From positions 496,001 to 560,000 of the forward strand of contig NZ_JACHZQ010000002.1 in assembly GCF_014193655.1 (NCBI RefSeq): a stretch of 64,000 bases of DNA, written 5' to 3'. Of the stretch, positions 36,956 through 45,363 are shown one piece after another. This stretch comes from Rhizobium sp. BK313 (lineage in GTDB: Bacteria > Pseudomonadota > Alphaproteobacteria > Rhizobiales > Rhizobiaceae). Below the pieces are notes generated by a model. It made no database searches, had not been told where the DNA came from, and saw only the letters and a program-made list of their open reading frames with translations. How positions within the stretch are numbered: the stretch's first letter is position 1; the number at the start of each line of letters is the position of its first letter. A program made the position numbers and the translations under genes.

Positions 36956-38059
36956 ATGAAGATCAGTCGCATTTTTCTCTGCGCCTCTGTGTCCCTTGTT
37001 GCCGCGCCTGGGTTGTACGCGGCCGATGCGATCGTCGCCGCCGAGCCGGAACCGCTTGAATATGTCCGGATTTGCGACGCATTCGGGCTTCAGTATTTCT
37101 ATATACCGGGGACCGATACCTGTCTAAAATTGAGCGGTAGGGTGAGGACGCAGGGCGAATGGTACGACGCCTACAATCCTGATTCCGATTTCGGAACGCT
37201 TTGGCGCAATCGTGCCGAGTTGGGCATCGATACCGCAACGGACACGGAATACGGCCCGTTGAAGACCAACACGGTCCTGCGTTGGCAAACCAAGGACACC
37301 ACGTTGCAGGAGAAGCTGCTGTTTGCCAACATCAGTCTGGCCGGCATCACCGTCGGCAAGCTCGACTCGCAGTTTATTTCCTATACCGACTATGCCGGCA
37401 ACGTCGCCAACGACGACGTCATCTACGACGGCCCATACGAGCTCAACCAACTCACCTATATGTATGACGCCGGCAACGGTTTCACCGCGGTGGTTTCGCT
37501 CGAAGATTCCAACTCTTCGGACAATGCCACATATTTCGGTGATCCCGATCCGGCCGCAACGCATGACTGGGTGACCTCGAAGGCCGATCACTATATGCCC
37601 GATGTCGTTGCAGGCGCCGGTTACAAGGCCGATGTCTGGGAGCTGAAGTTCGTCGGCGGTTATGATTCCATTGTCGAGGAAGGTGCGATCAAGGCACGCA
37701 TCGATGTCGCCTTTGGCGATTTCAAGGTCTTCCTGATGGGCGGCTGGAACACCGACGGCGACAAGCTCAACAACTATGCCGGCACCAATCTCGCCAGCGG
37801 CGCCTGTCCGGTTGATCGCGCAGACTGCGGCTGGGGTGACTGGGCACTGTGGACCGGCTTTACCGAACCGATTTCTGACAAGCTTTCGGCCAACGTTCAA
37901 ATTGCCTACACGGATTCCAAGATCTTCGCGGGAACGGCAAACGTGCAGTGGCGCCCGGTAGAGCATCTGCTCGTTCAGCCCGAAATCTCGTACACGAACT
38001 GGGATGCGGCCAATACGGATCAGGTGGCCGGCATCATGCGCTTCGAACGCAAATTCTAA
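36956..38059 (+). CDS. Outer-membrane porin (rhizobial porin family)
   Basis: The 367-aa protein has a 22-residue signal peptide (MKISRIFLCASVSLVAAPGL) and a mature part typical of the alphaproteobacterial Porin_2 family: a Cys pair in VRICDAFGLQYFYIPGTDTC, the LKLSGRVRTQGEW strand, repeated Tyr/Asp-rich beta segments and a terminal MRFERKF ending in Phe, the outer-membrane sorting signal. It would form a trimeric channel. GGGGAAC precedes the ATG at 36956, trimming a long open frame. Confidence 0.92.
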   Translation: MKISRIFLCASVSLVAAPGLYAADAIVAAEPEPLEYVRICDAFGLQYFYIPGTDTCLKLSGRVRTQGEWYDAYNPDSDFGTLWRNRAELGIDTATDTEYGPLKTNTVLRWQTKDTTLQEKLLFANISLAGITVGKLDSQFISYTDYAGNVANDDVIYDGPYELNQLTYMYDAGNGFTAVVSLEDSNSSDNATYFGDPDPAATHDWVTSKADHYMPDVVAGAGYKADVWELKFVGGYDSIVEEGAIKARIDVAFGDFKVFLMGGWNTDGDKLNNYAGTNLASGACPVDRADCGWGDWALWTGFTEPISDKLSANVQIAYTDSKIFAGTANVQWRPVEHLLVQPEISYTNWDAANTDQVAGIMRFERKF

Positions 38060-38121
38060 GCTGGAGGCGTGGCTAGGGCCAACAACTGCTCCGGTTTACT
38101 GGGACCTGTTGAAGCGGCGGG

Positions 38122-38469
38122 TTAGGGCTTTAGACTATGGGCCTGACCGGCGGCACGCAGTTGCTCAAGGGTCTTGCCAGCACAGCTACCTCCCCCTGGC
38201 CCCCCAACCGCCTTTGCATGGCCGTCGAGCGAAATAGTCCCCGCGATCTTGTCCGAGGCGACGTAGGTCGCCGTGCCGTCCTTCGTGACCCTGGAGAGGT
38301 AGTAGGCGTGATGCGTGCCCTTGTTTTCACAGCTGATGACAAACGGGAAGTCGTCAAAGATGTCATGTTGGGCGTAGGCTCTTGGCGCCGACAGGCTGAG
38401 TGACAGGCAGGTCGCGGCCATGATTGTGGCCACCGATTTGGACGCTGTGATCATAGACGGACGAGCCAT
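38122..38469 (-). CDS. Exported hypothetical protein
   Basis: The 115-aa product has a clear signal peptide (about 33 residues, ending AYA before QHDIFDD) and a small mature domain with two cysteines (VISCENKG and GGSCAGKT) that could form a disulfide. GGAGGTGATTT before the ATG is a near-perfect ribosome-binding site, so it is likely well translated. No family recognised. It is convergent with the porin gene. Confidence 0.7.
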   Translation of the reverse strand: MARPSMITASKSVATIMAATCLSLSLSAPRAYAQHDIFDDFPFVISCENKGTHHAYYLSRVTKDGTATYVASDKIAGTISLDGHAKAVGGPGGGSCAGKTLEQLRAAGQAHSLKP

Positions 38470-38809
38470 GCGAAATCACCTCCAGAAAAGGATGCCGGAG
38501 CGCGGGCGCAAGATCGCATGCGCATTGCCGCAGAAACAGGCTGCGAGCAACCGGGCAACGCACTTGCGGGGACGTGCCGGACGATTTGAGCGAGAACGAA
38601 GCGGCCTCGCCTGAATAGAGTGATATAGCGCTTTCCGGTGGCTGCAAATTGTGATGAATCACTACGCAATTCCACGTAGGGAGGATGCGCCGTTATCGCG
38701 CAAATATCGCGGGCCAACTTCGGATGGCGCCGATCTTCCCGTTTTCGGCCAGCACGTCGGTTCCGCGATGATTTTCGGCCGTTCGTCGCCGGGGGTGGAC
38801 CCCCGCACC
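38470..38809. other. About 340 bases without a convincing gene
   Basis: No frame with protein-like character. It lies between two minus-strand genes, so it should include the promoter of the exported protein at 38469. Confidence 0.35.
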
Positions 38810-39379
38810 TCAGACGATCAAATGAAAGAAGAATGACCGCAATGGCTTCACCAGCGCGAGGATGATGATCGCCACCAAACCCAAGGGCACACCGATCGAC
38901 AACAGCATGTCGCGATAGTTAAGTGACTCTTCCGAAGGGGAGGGCGGACTCTTGGACGCTGTCGCACTTGGCAGGTCGTCTTCGCCTGAATGCGCTTCTC
39001 CCCGGGCAAAAGCCGCATTGCCTTGGTGGAAGCTCGGAATACATCCCGTCTTGGCAATAACAATTCGGATGGGATTGTCTTTGCCGGCCGTAAGATAGTA
39101 GCGCACAAGGGCGCGGCGTGTGCGGCCGGCTTCGATACGGACAACGGGGTCGTTTTCCGCGTCGTAAGACGAATCTCTGTCGAATACGAATTGCGCGATG
39201 GTACGGACGTCCAGATGTTCTTGTCGCCCGGCGAGCACTTCTCCAACCACATACTTTAGAAAGCGCCGTCCGCGATCGAACGCCTGAAATTCAGCGCTGT
39301 CGAAAATGCGGTCGAGTTCCCCATAAATATGTCGGGCATCGGGCGGCGTCCTTGGGCTATCATCGTCTTGCGGTGCCAT
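38810..39379 (-). CDS. Stand-alone cyclase-type N-terminal domain with C-terminal membrane anchor
   Basis: The 189-aa protein carries the roughly 90-residue segment that many rhizobial adenylate cyclase-like proteins have at their N-terminus (FQAFDRGRRFLKYVVGEVLA, AENDPVVRIEAGRTRRALVR, YYLTAGKDNPIRI). Here it stands alone, followed by an acidic/Ser-rich linker and one C-terminal transmembrane helix (LLSIGVPLGLVAIIILALV) with a short tail. No catalytic domain is present, so it may be an adaptor. It lies downstream of fixK on the same strand with a 123-nt gap. ATG at 39379 chosen because the region before it is not domain-like. Confidence 0.65.
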   Translation of the reverse strand: MAPQDDDSPRTPPDARHIYGELDRIFDSAEFQAFDRGRRFLKYVVGEVLAGRQEHLDVRTIAQFVFDRDSSYDAENDPVVRIEAGRTRRALVRYYLTAGKDNPIRIVIAKTGCIPSFHQGNAAFARGEAHSGEDDLPSATASKSPPSPSEESLNYRDMLLSIGVPLGLVAIIILALVKPLRSFFFHLIV

Positions 39380-39502
39380 CCAAGCCCTCCCGACAGAGCG
39401 TGGCCTGCTTCCTTCCTGCCGAGGGTTGCGAAAGGGAATTTCGGCGCAGGACGTGACGTCATGACAGGAGCCGATGTTCAATACCACGATCGGCACGGAA
39501 TT

Positions 39503-40153
39503 TCACCTACAGAGCGCGGCAAGGCCGTCGGAATTGACGATACGAACATAACGTTGGCCTCGTCCCTGCAGGCGAAGGATGCCGTTTGTCCGCAGCTTGG
39601 TGAATGCGCGAGCGACGGACTCGACTGTCAGCCCGAGATAGTCGGCAATATCGGCGCGCGACATCATGAGCTCAAATTCACTCGCGCCGAAATGGCGGCT
39701 CGCCATCTCCTGAATGAAGACGGCGACACGTTCGAGCGCGCTCTGGCGGACAATCATGAGCTGGCGGGAGTTCGCGCAAGCAAGGCTGCTCAGTGCGATG
39801 CCAAGCAGGCTGACCGGCAACATTTGCGAGCCGGCCACGGAAAATGACCGCACATGGCTCTCACAGATCGCTTCCGCGAAGTCGTCGTGGAAATGGCCAT
39901 CCTGCAGACCGAACCATTCACCCGGTCCATAAAACGACAGGATATGCCGGTGACCGTTTTGCATAAGCCGATAGACGCGCACGGCACCAGACTGCACCTG
40001 ATAGATCGAGGCGGCACGCTGGCCCTCGCGATAGATACCCTGGCCGGCACTCACTCTCAGACTGGTGCTTGGCGGCAGCTTTCGCTCCCCTATGACATCC
40101 ATGCCCCTCGGTGCAAGTAGACGGTGATCGACGGCTTGGCTCATGGTCGTCAT
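39503..40153 (-). CDS. fixK: FixK-like Crp/Fnr-family regulator
   Basis: The 216-aa protein has a cyclic-nucleotide-fold sensor (residues about 30-130: GIYREGQRAASIYQVQSGAVRVYRL, HILSFYGPGEWFGLQDG) and a Crp-type helix-turn-helix (about 165-210: MSRADIADYLGLTVESVARAF). Lacking the N-terminal cysteines that bind the Fnr iron-sulfur cluster, it fits FixK, which responds through FixLJ. The recognition helix keeps Glu and Arg used to read TTGAT but has Ala where Fnr has Ser. GGAGGAG precedes the ATG at 40153. Third gene of the fixL-fixJ-fixK-like order. Confidence 0.83.
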   Translation of the reverse strand: MTTMSQAVDHRLLAPRGMDVIGERKLPPSTSLRVSAGQGIYREGQRAASIYQVQSGAVRVYRLMQNGHRHILSFYGPGEWFGLQDGHFHDDFAEAICESHVRSFSVAGSQMLPVSLLGIALSSLACANSRQLMIVRQSALERVAVFIQEMASRHFGASEFELMMSRADIADYLGLTVESVARAFTKLRTNGILRLQGRGQRYVRIVNSDGLAALCR

Positions 40154-40221
40154 CCAAATCTCCTCCGCGTACTCCCATACCAATACGAAATTGGGAGCGA
40201 CGAAAAAATTCGGAACAACCA

Positions 40222-40851
40222 CTAAGTACTTATACGGTGCCTTGGCATCGCATCACAGGCGATGGCCATTCGGACAAGCTCGGCCAGATTGCGCGCGCCC
40301 ATCTTGTCCATGACGTTCGCACGATGGACTTCGACGGTCCTGGAGCTGATACCCAAATTGAAGGCGATCACCTTGTTCTGAAGCCCGTTGACAATCCCGT
40401 CGAGAACCTGATGTTCGCGTTCCGTCAACAGACCTAGGCGCGACGCGATCGCCTCAATATTTGCGTCGGCTACCGCTCTCTCTTTTCGACCAGCGGCTTC
40501 ATTTATGGCCGCGATCAGCACCTTGTCCTTGAAGGGCTTTTCGATGAAGTCGACAGCCCCCGCCTTCATGGCTTGAACAGCCATTGCTACGTCGCCGAGG
40601 CCGGTAATGACGATGGTCGGGATATCGATATTCATGCTGCGCAATCGCTTCAACAGCTCGACCCCATCCATATGCGGCATTCGAAGATCGGTGACGAGGC
40701 AGGCTTTCCTAGGCAGCGGCAGCAGGGCCAGAAACGCAGCGGCCGACTCGTGCGCGCTGACTGCGAAACCTGCGGATGCCAATAGAAACGTCAGCGATTT
40801 TCTAAATGGCTCCTCGTCGTCGACGATATGGACGGTCAGGTCACTGGACAT
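40222..40851 (-). CDS. fixJ: FixJ-like response regulator
   Basis: The 209-aa protein has a receiver domain (residues 5-120, phospho-Asp in CLVTDLRMPHMDG, plus Thr of VITGLGD and Lys of EKPFKDK) and a LuxR-type helix-turn-helix (about 140-200, LLTEREHQVLDGIVNGLQNK, GISSRTVEVHRANVM). FixJ activates fixK and nifA promoters when phosphorylated under low oxygen. Its ATG overlaps the last 11 nt of the FixL-like kinase gene, so the two are translationally coupled and are almost certainly a cognate pair. Confidence 0.88.
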   Translation of the reverse strand: MSSDLTVHIVDDEEPFRKSLTFLLASAGFAVSAHESAAAFLALLPLPRKACLVTDLRMPHMDGVELLKRLRSMNIDIPTIVITGLGDVAMAVQAMKAGAVDFIEKPFKDKVLIAAINEAAGRKERAVADANIEAIASRLGLLTEREHQVLDGIVNGLQNKVIAFNLGISSRTVEVHRANVMDKMGARNLAELVRMAIACDAMPRHRIST

Positions 40852-42094
40852 GGGGCGGTCCCTCTTTCAAGGGCAAGGAGAATGTGAAGGTCGAGCCTCC
40901 GCAAGCCCTGCGCCGGCCATTTATGCGACCACCGTGCGCCTCGATAATCCGCTTTGACATCGCGAGACCTATCCCAAGACCGCGGGGTTTGCTGCTGACA
41001 AACGGACGAAACAACACGCCTTCGACTTCGGCCGAGATGCCGGAACCGGTGTCGGACACCTCCACGACGATGGTATTGTCGCTCTCGTTTCGTGTCGTGA
41101 TCGTAAGCTTGGGATCTTCGATCGAATCCATGGCTTCGATTGCATTCCGAATAAGGTTCATCAGCACCTGCTCGATCTGGATCCGATCGACCAGCGCGAG
41201 ATCGCGCTTCGCCTCGAAACACAATTCAGTCTCGATGCCGGCCAGACGCGAGCCCATGAGGGCAAGCTTCATTGCCTCTTCGGTGAGTTGCTGGATGTGT
41301 TCGAGCCTCTTCTCGCCACCGCCTCGGGTGATGAACTCGCGCAAATGTCTTATGATGTCGCCCGCCCGCAAAGCGTGCTGCGTGATCTCCTGGAGCACGT
41401 TCTGCAGCTGTTCGCCGGTCTGCGTATGTTCGCTCGCCATCAGGCGGGAGCACCCCTGCGAATAGTTCGCGATCGCCGCGAGCGGTTGTGTAAGCTCGTG
41501 CGCCAATGTCGACGCCATTTCTCCCAGCTCGTTCAACCTTGCCAGACGCGCAAGCTCGCTTTGAAGCTCTTGTACCTGCCGCTCGGCATCGTCGCCAGCG
41601 CCGAGGTCCTGTAGGACCGCTGTCGTGAAGGCGTCGGTTGCGGTTCTGTCGGTCACCATGGTCAAGGCAGCCGGAAACGAGGTACCGTCTTTTCTGATCG
41701 CAGTGCCTCTGCGCGACCAGCCGCGCGTTGCCCATCGGCCATTCGACCGGAATTCGCTCGGCCTCGGTCCCCACAGGAGGCCGATATCGTTACCGATGAT
41801 CTCCTGTTCCTCGTATCCGAACATGGATAAGGCGGTCTTGTTGCACGCTGTAACCTTCCGGTTCTCATCCAGAAGGAAGGCGGCTTCTGGCATGACGTCG
41901 AAAATTTGGCTGATATGCCGGTCTCTTCGGGCGCGAAGGGCATCTACGGGCAGCGCCGCGGGCGGGCTGGTTGGATGCTTGGCGGGGATGCGAAACGGCT
42001 CGGTTTTCTTTGCGCGCCACAGCTGATGCCAACCGGTTTTTGATAAAACCGCGCGCAGAACACTCAGAGAAATTACTTCTGTCCCCACGCGCAT
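40841..42094 (-). CDS. fixL: FixL-like PAS histidine kinase without the haem histidine
   Basis: The 417-aa kinase has a PAS domain (about residues 60-165), the FixL-type linker RQVQELQSELARLARLNELG, a phospho-His199 in MASTLAHELTQPLAAI and an ATPase domain (NLIRNAIEAM, SDTGSGI, GLGIGLAMSKRI). The stretch matching the haem-binding helix of FixL (residues 112-131) has no histidine, and none occurs between residue 60 and His199, so direct haem-based oxygen sensing is unlikely. No transmembrane segment is evident. The ATG at 42094 (after GGGGAGCG) trims a 33-codon upstream extension. Partner of the overlapping FixJ. Confidence 0.85.
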   Translation of the reverse strand: MRVGTEVISLSVLRAVLSKTGWHQLWRAKKTEPFRIPAKHPTSPPAALPVDALRARRDRHISQIFDVMPEAAFLLDENRKVTACNKTALSMFGYEEQEIIGNDIGLLWGPRPSEFRSNGRWATRGWSRRGTAIRKDGTSFPAALTMVTDRTATDAFTTAVLQDLGAGDDAERQVQELQSELARLARLNELGEMASTLAHELTQPLAAIANYSQGCSRLMASEHTQTGEQLQNVLQEITQHALRAGDIIRHLREFITRGGGEKRLEHIQQLTEEAMKLALMGSRLAGIETELCFEAKRDLALVDRIQIEQVLMNLIRNAIEAMDSIEDPKLTITTRNESDNTIVVEVSDTGSGISAEVEGVLFRPFVSSKPRGLGIGLAMSKRIIEAHGGRINGRRRACGGSTFTFSLPLKEGPPHVQ

Positions 42095-42161
42095 CGAAGG
42101 CGCTCCCCTCAACTCAGGATAATATAAGCGCTTTCTACTGCAAAAAAAAGACGGCGGCGCA

Positions 42162-42175
42162 GTGATCCGCATCAA
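42162..42175. promoter_or_regulatory. FixK/FNR box upstream of the fixL-like gene
   Basis: On the minus strand the site reads TTGATGCGGATCAC, matching TTGAT-N4-ATCAA at all but the last base. It lies 68 nt before the FixL-like start, a position suited to activation of the fixLJK operon by its own FixK or by FnrN. It could also act on the plus-strand small gene. Confidence 0.68.
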
Positions 42176-42290
42176 GGAACTCTGCTTTCTCATAGGCTAT
42201 CCTTTGCAATCCGGCCGGCCCGCGCCTGCCGTCCGGCCGAGCCGCCGCAGCATGAACGCACGAGTGGCTTTTACCGTGAGGTGTCAGTGG

Positions 42291-42497
42291 ATGTGGCAGG
42301 TTATCATCGAAGCCCCGTTTGCAGAGGATATCGAACTCGCCGTGATCGACGACGAAGGCGTGCATGCGTTGGTCTTCCCCTGCCAACGTATACCCGTGGG
42401 TTGGATTGATGCGAGAACCGGAGAAATCCTGGATGTGCATCCGACCCATTGGCGCACATGGTCTGACCGGACCGCGCTTGCCACCGACGCCGATTGA
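42291..42497 (+). CDS. Small hypothetical protein divergent from the fix-like operon
   Basis: The 68-aa product (MWQVIIEAPFAEDIELAVIDDEGVHAL...) has a compact mixed alpha/beta pattern with a VFPC...PVGWIDA stretch and ends DVHPTHWRTW.... I recall similar short proteins near nitrogen-fixation and microaerobic genes in rhizobia, but not a function. The ATG at 42291 follows a weak GAGG. The FixK-box upstream could drive it. Confidence 0.6.
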   Translation: MWQVIIEAPFAEDIELAVIDDEGVHALVFPCQRIPVGWIDARTGEILDVHPTHWRTWSDRTALATDAD

Positions 42498-42584
42498 GCT
42501 GAAGGATCAATCTGACATGCCGAATTGGCCGGGCAAGCCGGGAACGGCAGGGCACCATTTCGTGCGAGAGATCTGACGCCAATC

Positions 42585-43259
42585 TCAGCCGCCGAGAGCG
42601 ACTGCTATGCCCACCAGGATCAATCCGAGGCATGTCATCGTAACGCCTGCATAAAGTGGCCGGGCATCGGAAAAGCTCGCCCATGCACAGCCCGTCAGGA
42701 ACAGCAATGCGATCAGCAACAGGTTGCTGGCTCGCAAGGCGAGGTCGGCATTGTCGATGAGCAAGAAGGGGACGACCGCCGGAAGGGACGTCGTCGACAC
42801 CAAAAGGAAAACCGCCGCCGCGGCAAGGAGGTCACTCTTGGAGAGAGCGACATTCACCGGATCCGCCCGCTTGGCGAGGGCAAGCAGGGCCTTATAGAGC
42901 GCATCTGTGTCGGCAGCCTTGGGAGAAAGCGGCGCCTCACCGATTGGGAACTCTCTCATCAGTGCGGCAAGCGTTTCGGGTTCGCTTTTGGCCGCCTTGA
43001 TCTGTCGAAACAGCCGCTGGCGCCGGCTTTTATAAAAGACGGTACCCAAGACGAACAATACGGCATCGATGATGCCCCAGGCGACATTGCATCCGATCGT
43101 CGCCACGACCAGCTCGTGCACGTCCAGCCCTTCTTTGGTGAAGATGAGCCGCGAGCCGATCGTAAAGGTCAGCGCCATGATCAGTCCGAAGAGCACTTCG
43201 CCGAGCGCGTCCTCCGGATCGATCACATCGGTGATGCGATGAACGATCTTCGATGCCAT
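42585..43259 (-). CDS. VIT1/CCC1-family membrane protein
   Basis: The 224-aa protein has an N-terminal EDALGEVLFGLIMALTFTIG segment and about five transmembrane helices (residues about 20-40, 47-75, 145-170, 175-195, 200-222), typical of the bacterial VIT family. Family members elsewhere move iron or manganese; this subgroup is uncharacterised. Its place beside the fix-like genes might reflect iron handling in low oxygen, but this is speculation. Confidence 0.75.
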   Translation of the reverse strand: MASKIVHRITDVIDPEDALGEVLFGLIMALTFTIGSRLIFTKEGLDVHELVVATIGCNVAWGIIDAVLFVLGTVFYKSRRQRLFRQIKAAKSEPETLAALMREFPIGEAPLSPKAADTDALYKALLALAKRADPVNVALSKSDLLAAAAVFLLVSTTSLPAVVPFLLIDNADLALRASNLLLIALLFLTGCAWASFSDARPLYAGVTMTCLGLILVGIAVALGG

Positions 43260-43333
43260 GGATTGCCTGTCCGGCCCCCTTCGTGGCCTCGACCGCCGTT
43301 ATGCCGGAACGGATGCCGCGCATCGGCATCGCG

Positions 43334-43804
43334 TTACAGGGAAGAAGGCTCCCACGTGAAAAAGAAGCCGACATCGGCTGGACAACCCCCCGCAAAGTTG
43401 ATGATCGCAGCCTTGAGCCCGTAGCCGTCGGGTTTGGCGGCTGCTGTAAAGAGATCGCCGAACTGCTTGGCATTGCCTTGGAGCGTTTTGCGCCAGTGAG
43501 GGAGATTGTTCTCGATGGCTCGCCCATTGTCAGTGCAGCTGCCGGCGGGAAAGCTGTACACCATGGCTTCGCATTGCCCGTTCGCCGCAGCCTTGGTTAT
43601 CAGCAGCTTGATCGTCGTGCGTTCCGCTTCGCCGATTTGCCCGCGAAACAGGTCGTCCACAAACGCCGCGTGCTTCTCGGCTTCGCGCGCCTTGGTTCGC
43701 TCTTCCCACTCCAGTTCAACAATATGGAATTCGAGTTCACGTCTGCGAAGCTCTTCAGCACTGGTCGTTGTTACTGGAAGGATGCCCGTCGCGGTTGCAG
43801 TCAT
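43334..43804 (-). CDS. Hypothetical protein
   Basis: The 156-aa product has a long charged helix (residues about 15-50, EELRRRELEFHIVELEWEER) and a compact C-terminal part with two cysteine sites (NGQCEAMVYSFPAGSCTDNG) and ends VGFFFTWEPSSL. No recognised family and no signal peptide. GGAGG precedes the ATG at 43804. It lies between the VIT-family gene (same strand) and the OmpA-domain gene. Confidence 0.6.
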   Translation of the reverse strand: MTATATGILPVTTTSAEELRRRELEFHIVELEWEERTKAREAEKHAAFVDDLFRGQIGEAERTTIKLLITKAAANGQCEAMVYSFPAGSCTDNGRAIENNLPHWRKTLQGNAKQFGDLFTAAAKPDGYGLKAAIINFAGGCPADVGFFFTWEPSSL

Positions 43805-43964
43805 TGCCGTCCTCCACGTACTCGCGGACAATAAGTCGGTTGGCCTGCCCAAACTAGTAAGATACGCGTCCGAAGCGGTAGAATACGGTATGATACTTTG
43901 GGTGCCGACCACATACCGCAAATCGCGCGATGCAAGCGTTCACGGCATGCGGGCCTTTCGGATT

Positions 43965-44549
43965 TCACTGCTTCCGAGTGAACACGCCGAGATTGACGAG
44001 CTGCACGCGCCTGTTGTTGGCGGCGTCGGTCTTGGTGCCCTCGATGGGGAAAGCCTCGCCAACGCCAACGGCGTATAGTCGCTGTGGGTCGACGGCGAAG
44101 GTGGTTGCCAGGACTTCCTTGATCGCTACGGCGCGCTGCTCGCTGAGGTCGAGATTGTGCTTCGCGTCCCCGGTCGAGCTCGCATGACCGATCACCAGAA
44201 ACTTGTAGGCCCAAAGGTTGGGATGGTGCAGCGCGTCCGCAATCATCCCGAGGGTTCGATAGGATACCGGCTGGATGGCGACCGAGTCATTTTCGAAATT
44301 GATCTCGACGACCATTTGCGGAAGCTTGGCAATCTTGCTCCAATTAGGCAGCGCCGACATCTGCTTGCCCGCCCCGGTGATCGCCTCCTGGCGCAACAGT
44401 TCGACATCGATGGCCGGGGCGTTTGCCTTGAGTTTGCCGAGACCCGAAATGATCCGTTGTTGGGACACTTGCTGGGCGAAGGCGAGATCTGCCGGCAGGA
44501 CGCCGACGGCAAGGAGAACTGCGAGTGTCTTGAAGGAACGCGCTAACAT
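43965..44549 (-). CDS. Exported OmpA/MotB-domain protein
   Basis: The 194-aa product has a signal peptide (MLARSFKTLAVLLAVGVLPA, cut after AFA) and an OmpA-like peptidoglycan-binding domain (about residues 90-190: FLVIGHASSTGDAKHNLDLSEQRAVAIKEV, and GEAFPIEGTKTDAANNRRVQLVNLG). The Asp and Arg that clamp diaminopimelate are in the TDAANNRRV part. No outer-membrane barrel and no lipobox, so it is probably a soluble periplasmic protein. GGAGGTAAG before ATG 44549. It follows the Cys-rich gene by only 4 nt, same strand. Confidence 0.85.
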   Translation of the reverse strand: MLARSFKTLAVLLAVGVLPADLAFAQQVSQQRIISGLGKLKANAPAIDVELLRQEAITGAGKQMSALPNWSKIAKLPQMVVEINFENDSVAIQPVSYRTLGMIADALHHPNLWAYKFLVIGHASSTGDAKHNLDLSEQRAVAIKEVLATTFAVDPQRLYAVGVGEAFPIEGTKTDAANNRRVQLVNLGVFTRKQ

Positions 44550-44553
44550 AGTC

Positions 44554-44973
44554 TTACCTCCAGCCTGCATCGGTGATCGCCTGGCTGCACTTGCCGCTGA
44601 CCAGTTTGTTCTTGACGAGGCAGGCGAGAATATTGCCGTCGCCCTTGATGCCTCTGCAGCGCTGGGCGATGTCGCCCTTGCAGACGTCGCTATAGGCCGC
44701 CTGCGCCTGCTCGCGCAGGCTGATCGACTGCACGACGCTGGCGACCGAGGCCTTGCAGGTCGGCGACACCTTTGCCGCATTCTGCTCGAGGCAATCGGCG
44801 ATGCGGCCACCACCAAGATTCAAGCCTTTGCAAAATTTGCGAATATCACCTCCGCAATCGTCCGCAAGTTTTGTGATCGCATCCGCATAGCTCATGGTCT
44901 CGGCCTGCACGAGCCCGGCGTGAGCAATGCAGGCGAGCGTAACAGCGGCGAAAAGGTTGCTTCTCCTCGACAT
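44554..44973 (-). CDS. Exported cysteine-rich repeat protein
   Basis: The 139-aa product has a signal peptide (MSRRSNLFAAVTLACIAHAG, cut after VQA) and two cysteine-rich repeats with the spacing C...D..KFC.GL..GGGRI.DCL and C.GDI.QRC.GI.GDGNI.ACL. These resemble the GLG1/Cys-rich-FGFR repeat first known from eukaryotes and found in some proteobacterial secreted proteins. Disulfide-linked and likely periplasmic. The downstream OmpA-domain gene starts 4 nt after its stop, so the two form one operon. Confidence 0.8.
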   Translation of the reverse strand: MSRRSNLFAAVTLACIAHAGLVQAETMSYADAITKLADDCGGDIRKFCKGLNLGGGRIADCLEQNAAKVSPTCKASVASVVQSISLREQAQAAYSDVCKGDIAQRCRGIKGDGNILACLVKNKLVSGKCSQAITDAGWR

Positions 44974-45363
44974 CCCTGCCCCCATAGAGATTTGGTACGC
45001 CGGAATCGGCGTCCCGGTGAAACCTGCCCGAAACCTGAAGCACGAGGAAGTATGTTACGGTAACGTCGCTGTGGACACGCCTGCATTGCGCGCCGACACG
45101 GATTGCACGCCAGGCTCTTTGAAAGCGTTCCGCTTGCCAAATTGCAAGTTTAGCCCAAGCGCTTACCTCAGGACGAGAAGGCAATGTGTAAGCTACCGTA
45201 AAATACGCCGCTGCAGTCTGGCAGAGGCGCGCATGGAGATGGCTTTGGCAGGCCAGGATTGCTCTCCCTATGGCAACACATGGCTAAATAGCCGCCGGCG
45301 CCGAAGAGCCTCGATGCCTGACAGACTGACGCCTTGACCGGACTTGGCCAAATGTTGGTGCCT
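44974..45363. other. About 390 bases without a convincing gene
   Basis: No gene-like frame. It lies between the start of the Cys-rich gene and the remnant panB-like gene. A short dyad GTTAC-G-GTAAC near 45056 is present but isolated. Confidence 0.35.

Noticed and set aside
45054..45065. GTTAC-G-GTAAC dyad
   Set aside because: Only five base pairs per arm and no adjacent start or regulator; within chance expectation.
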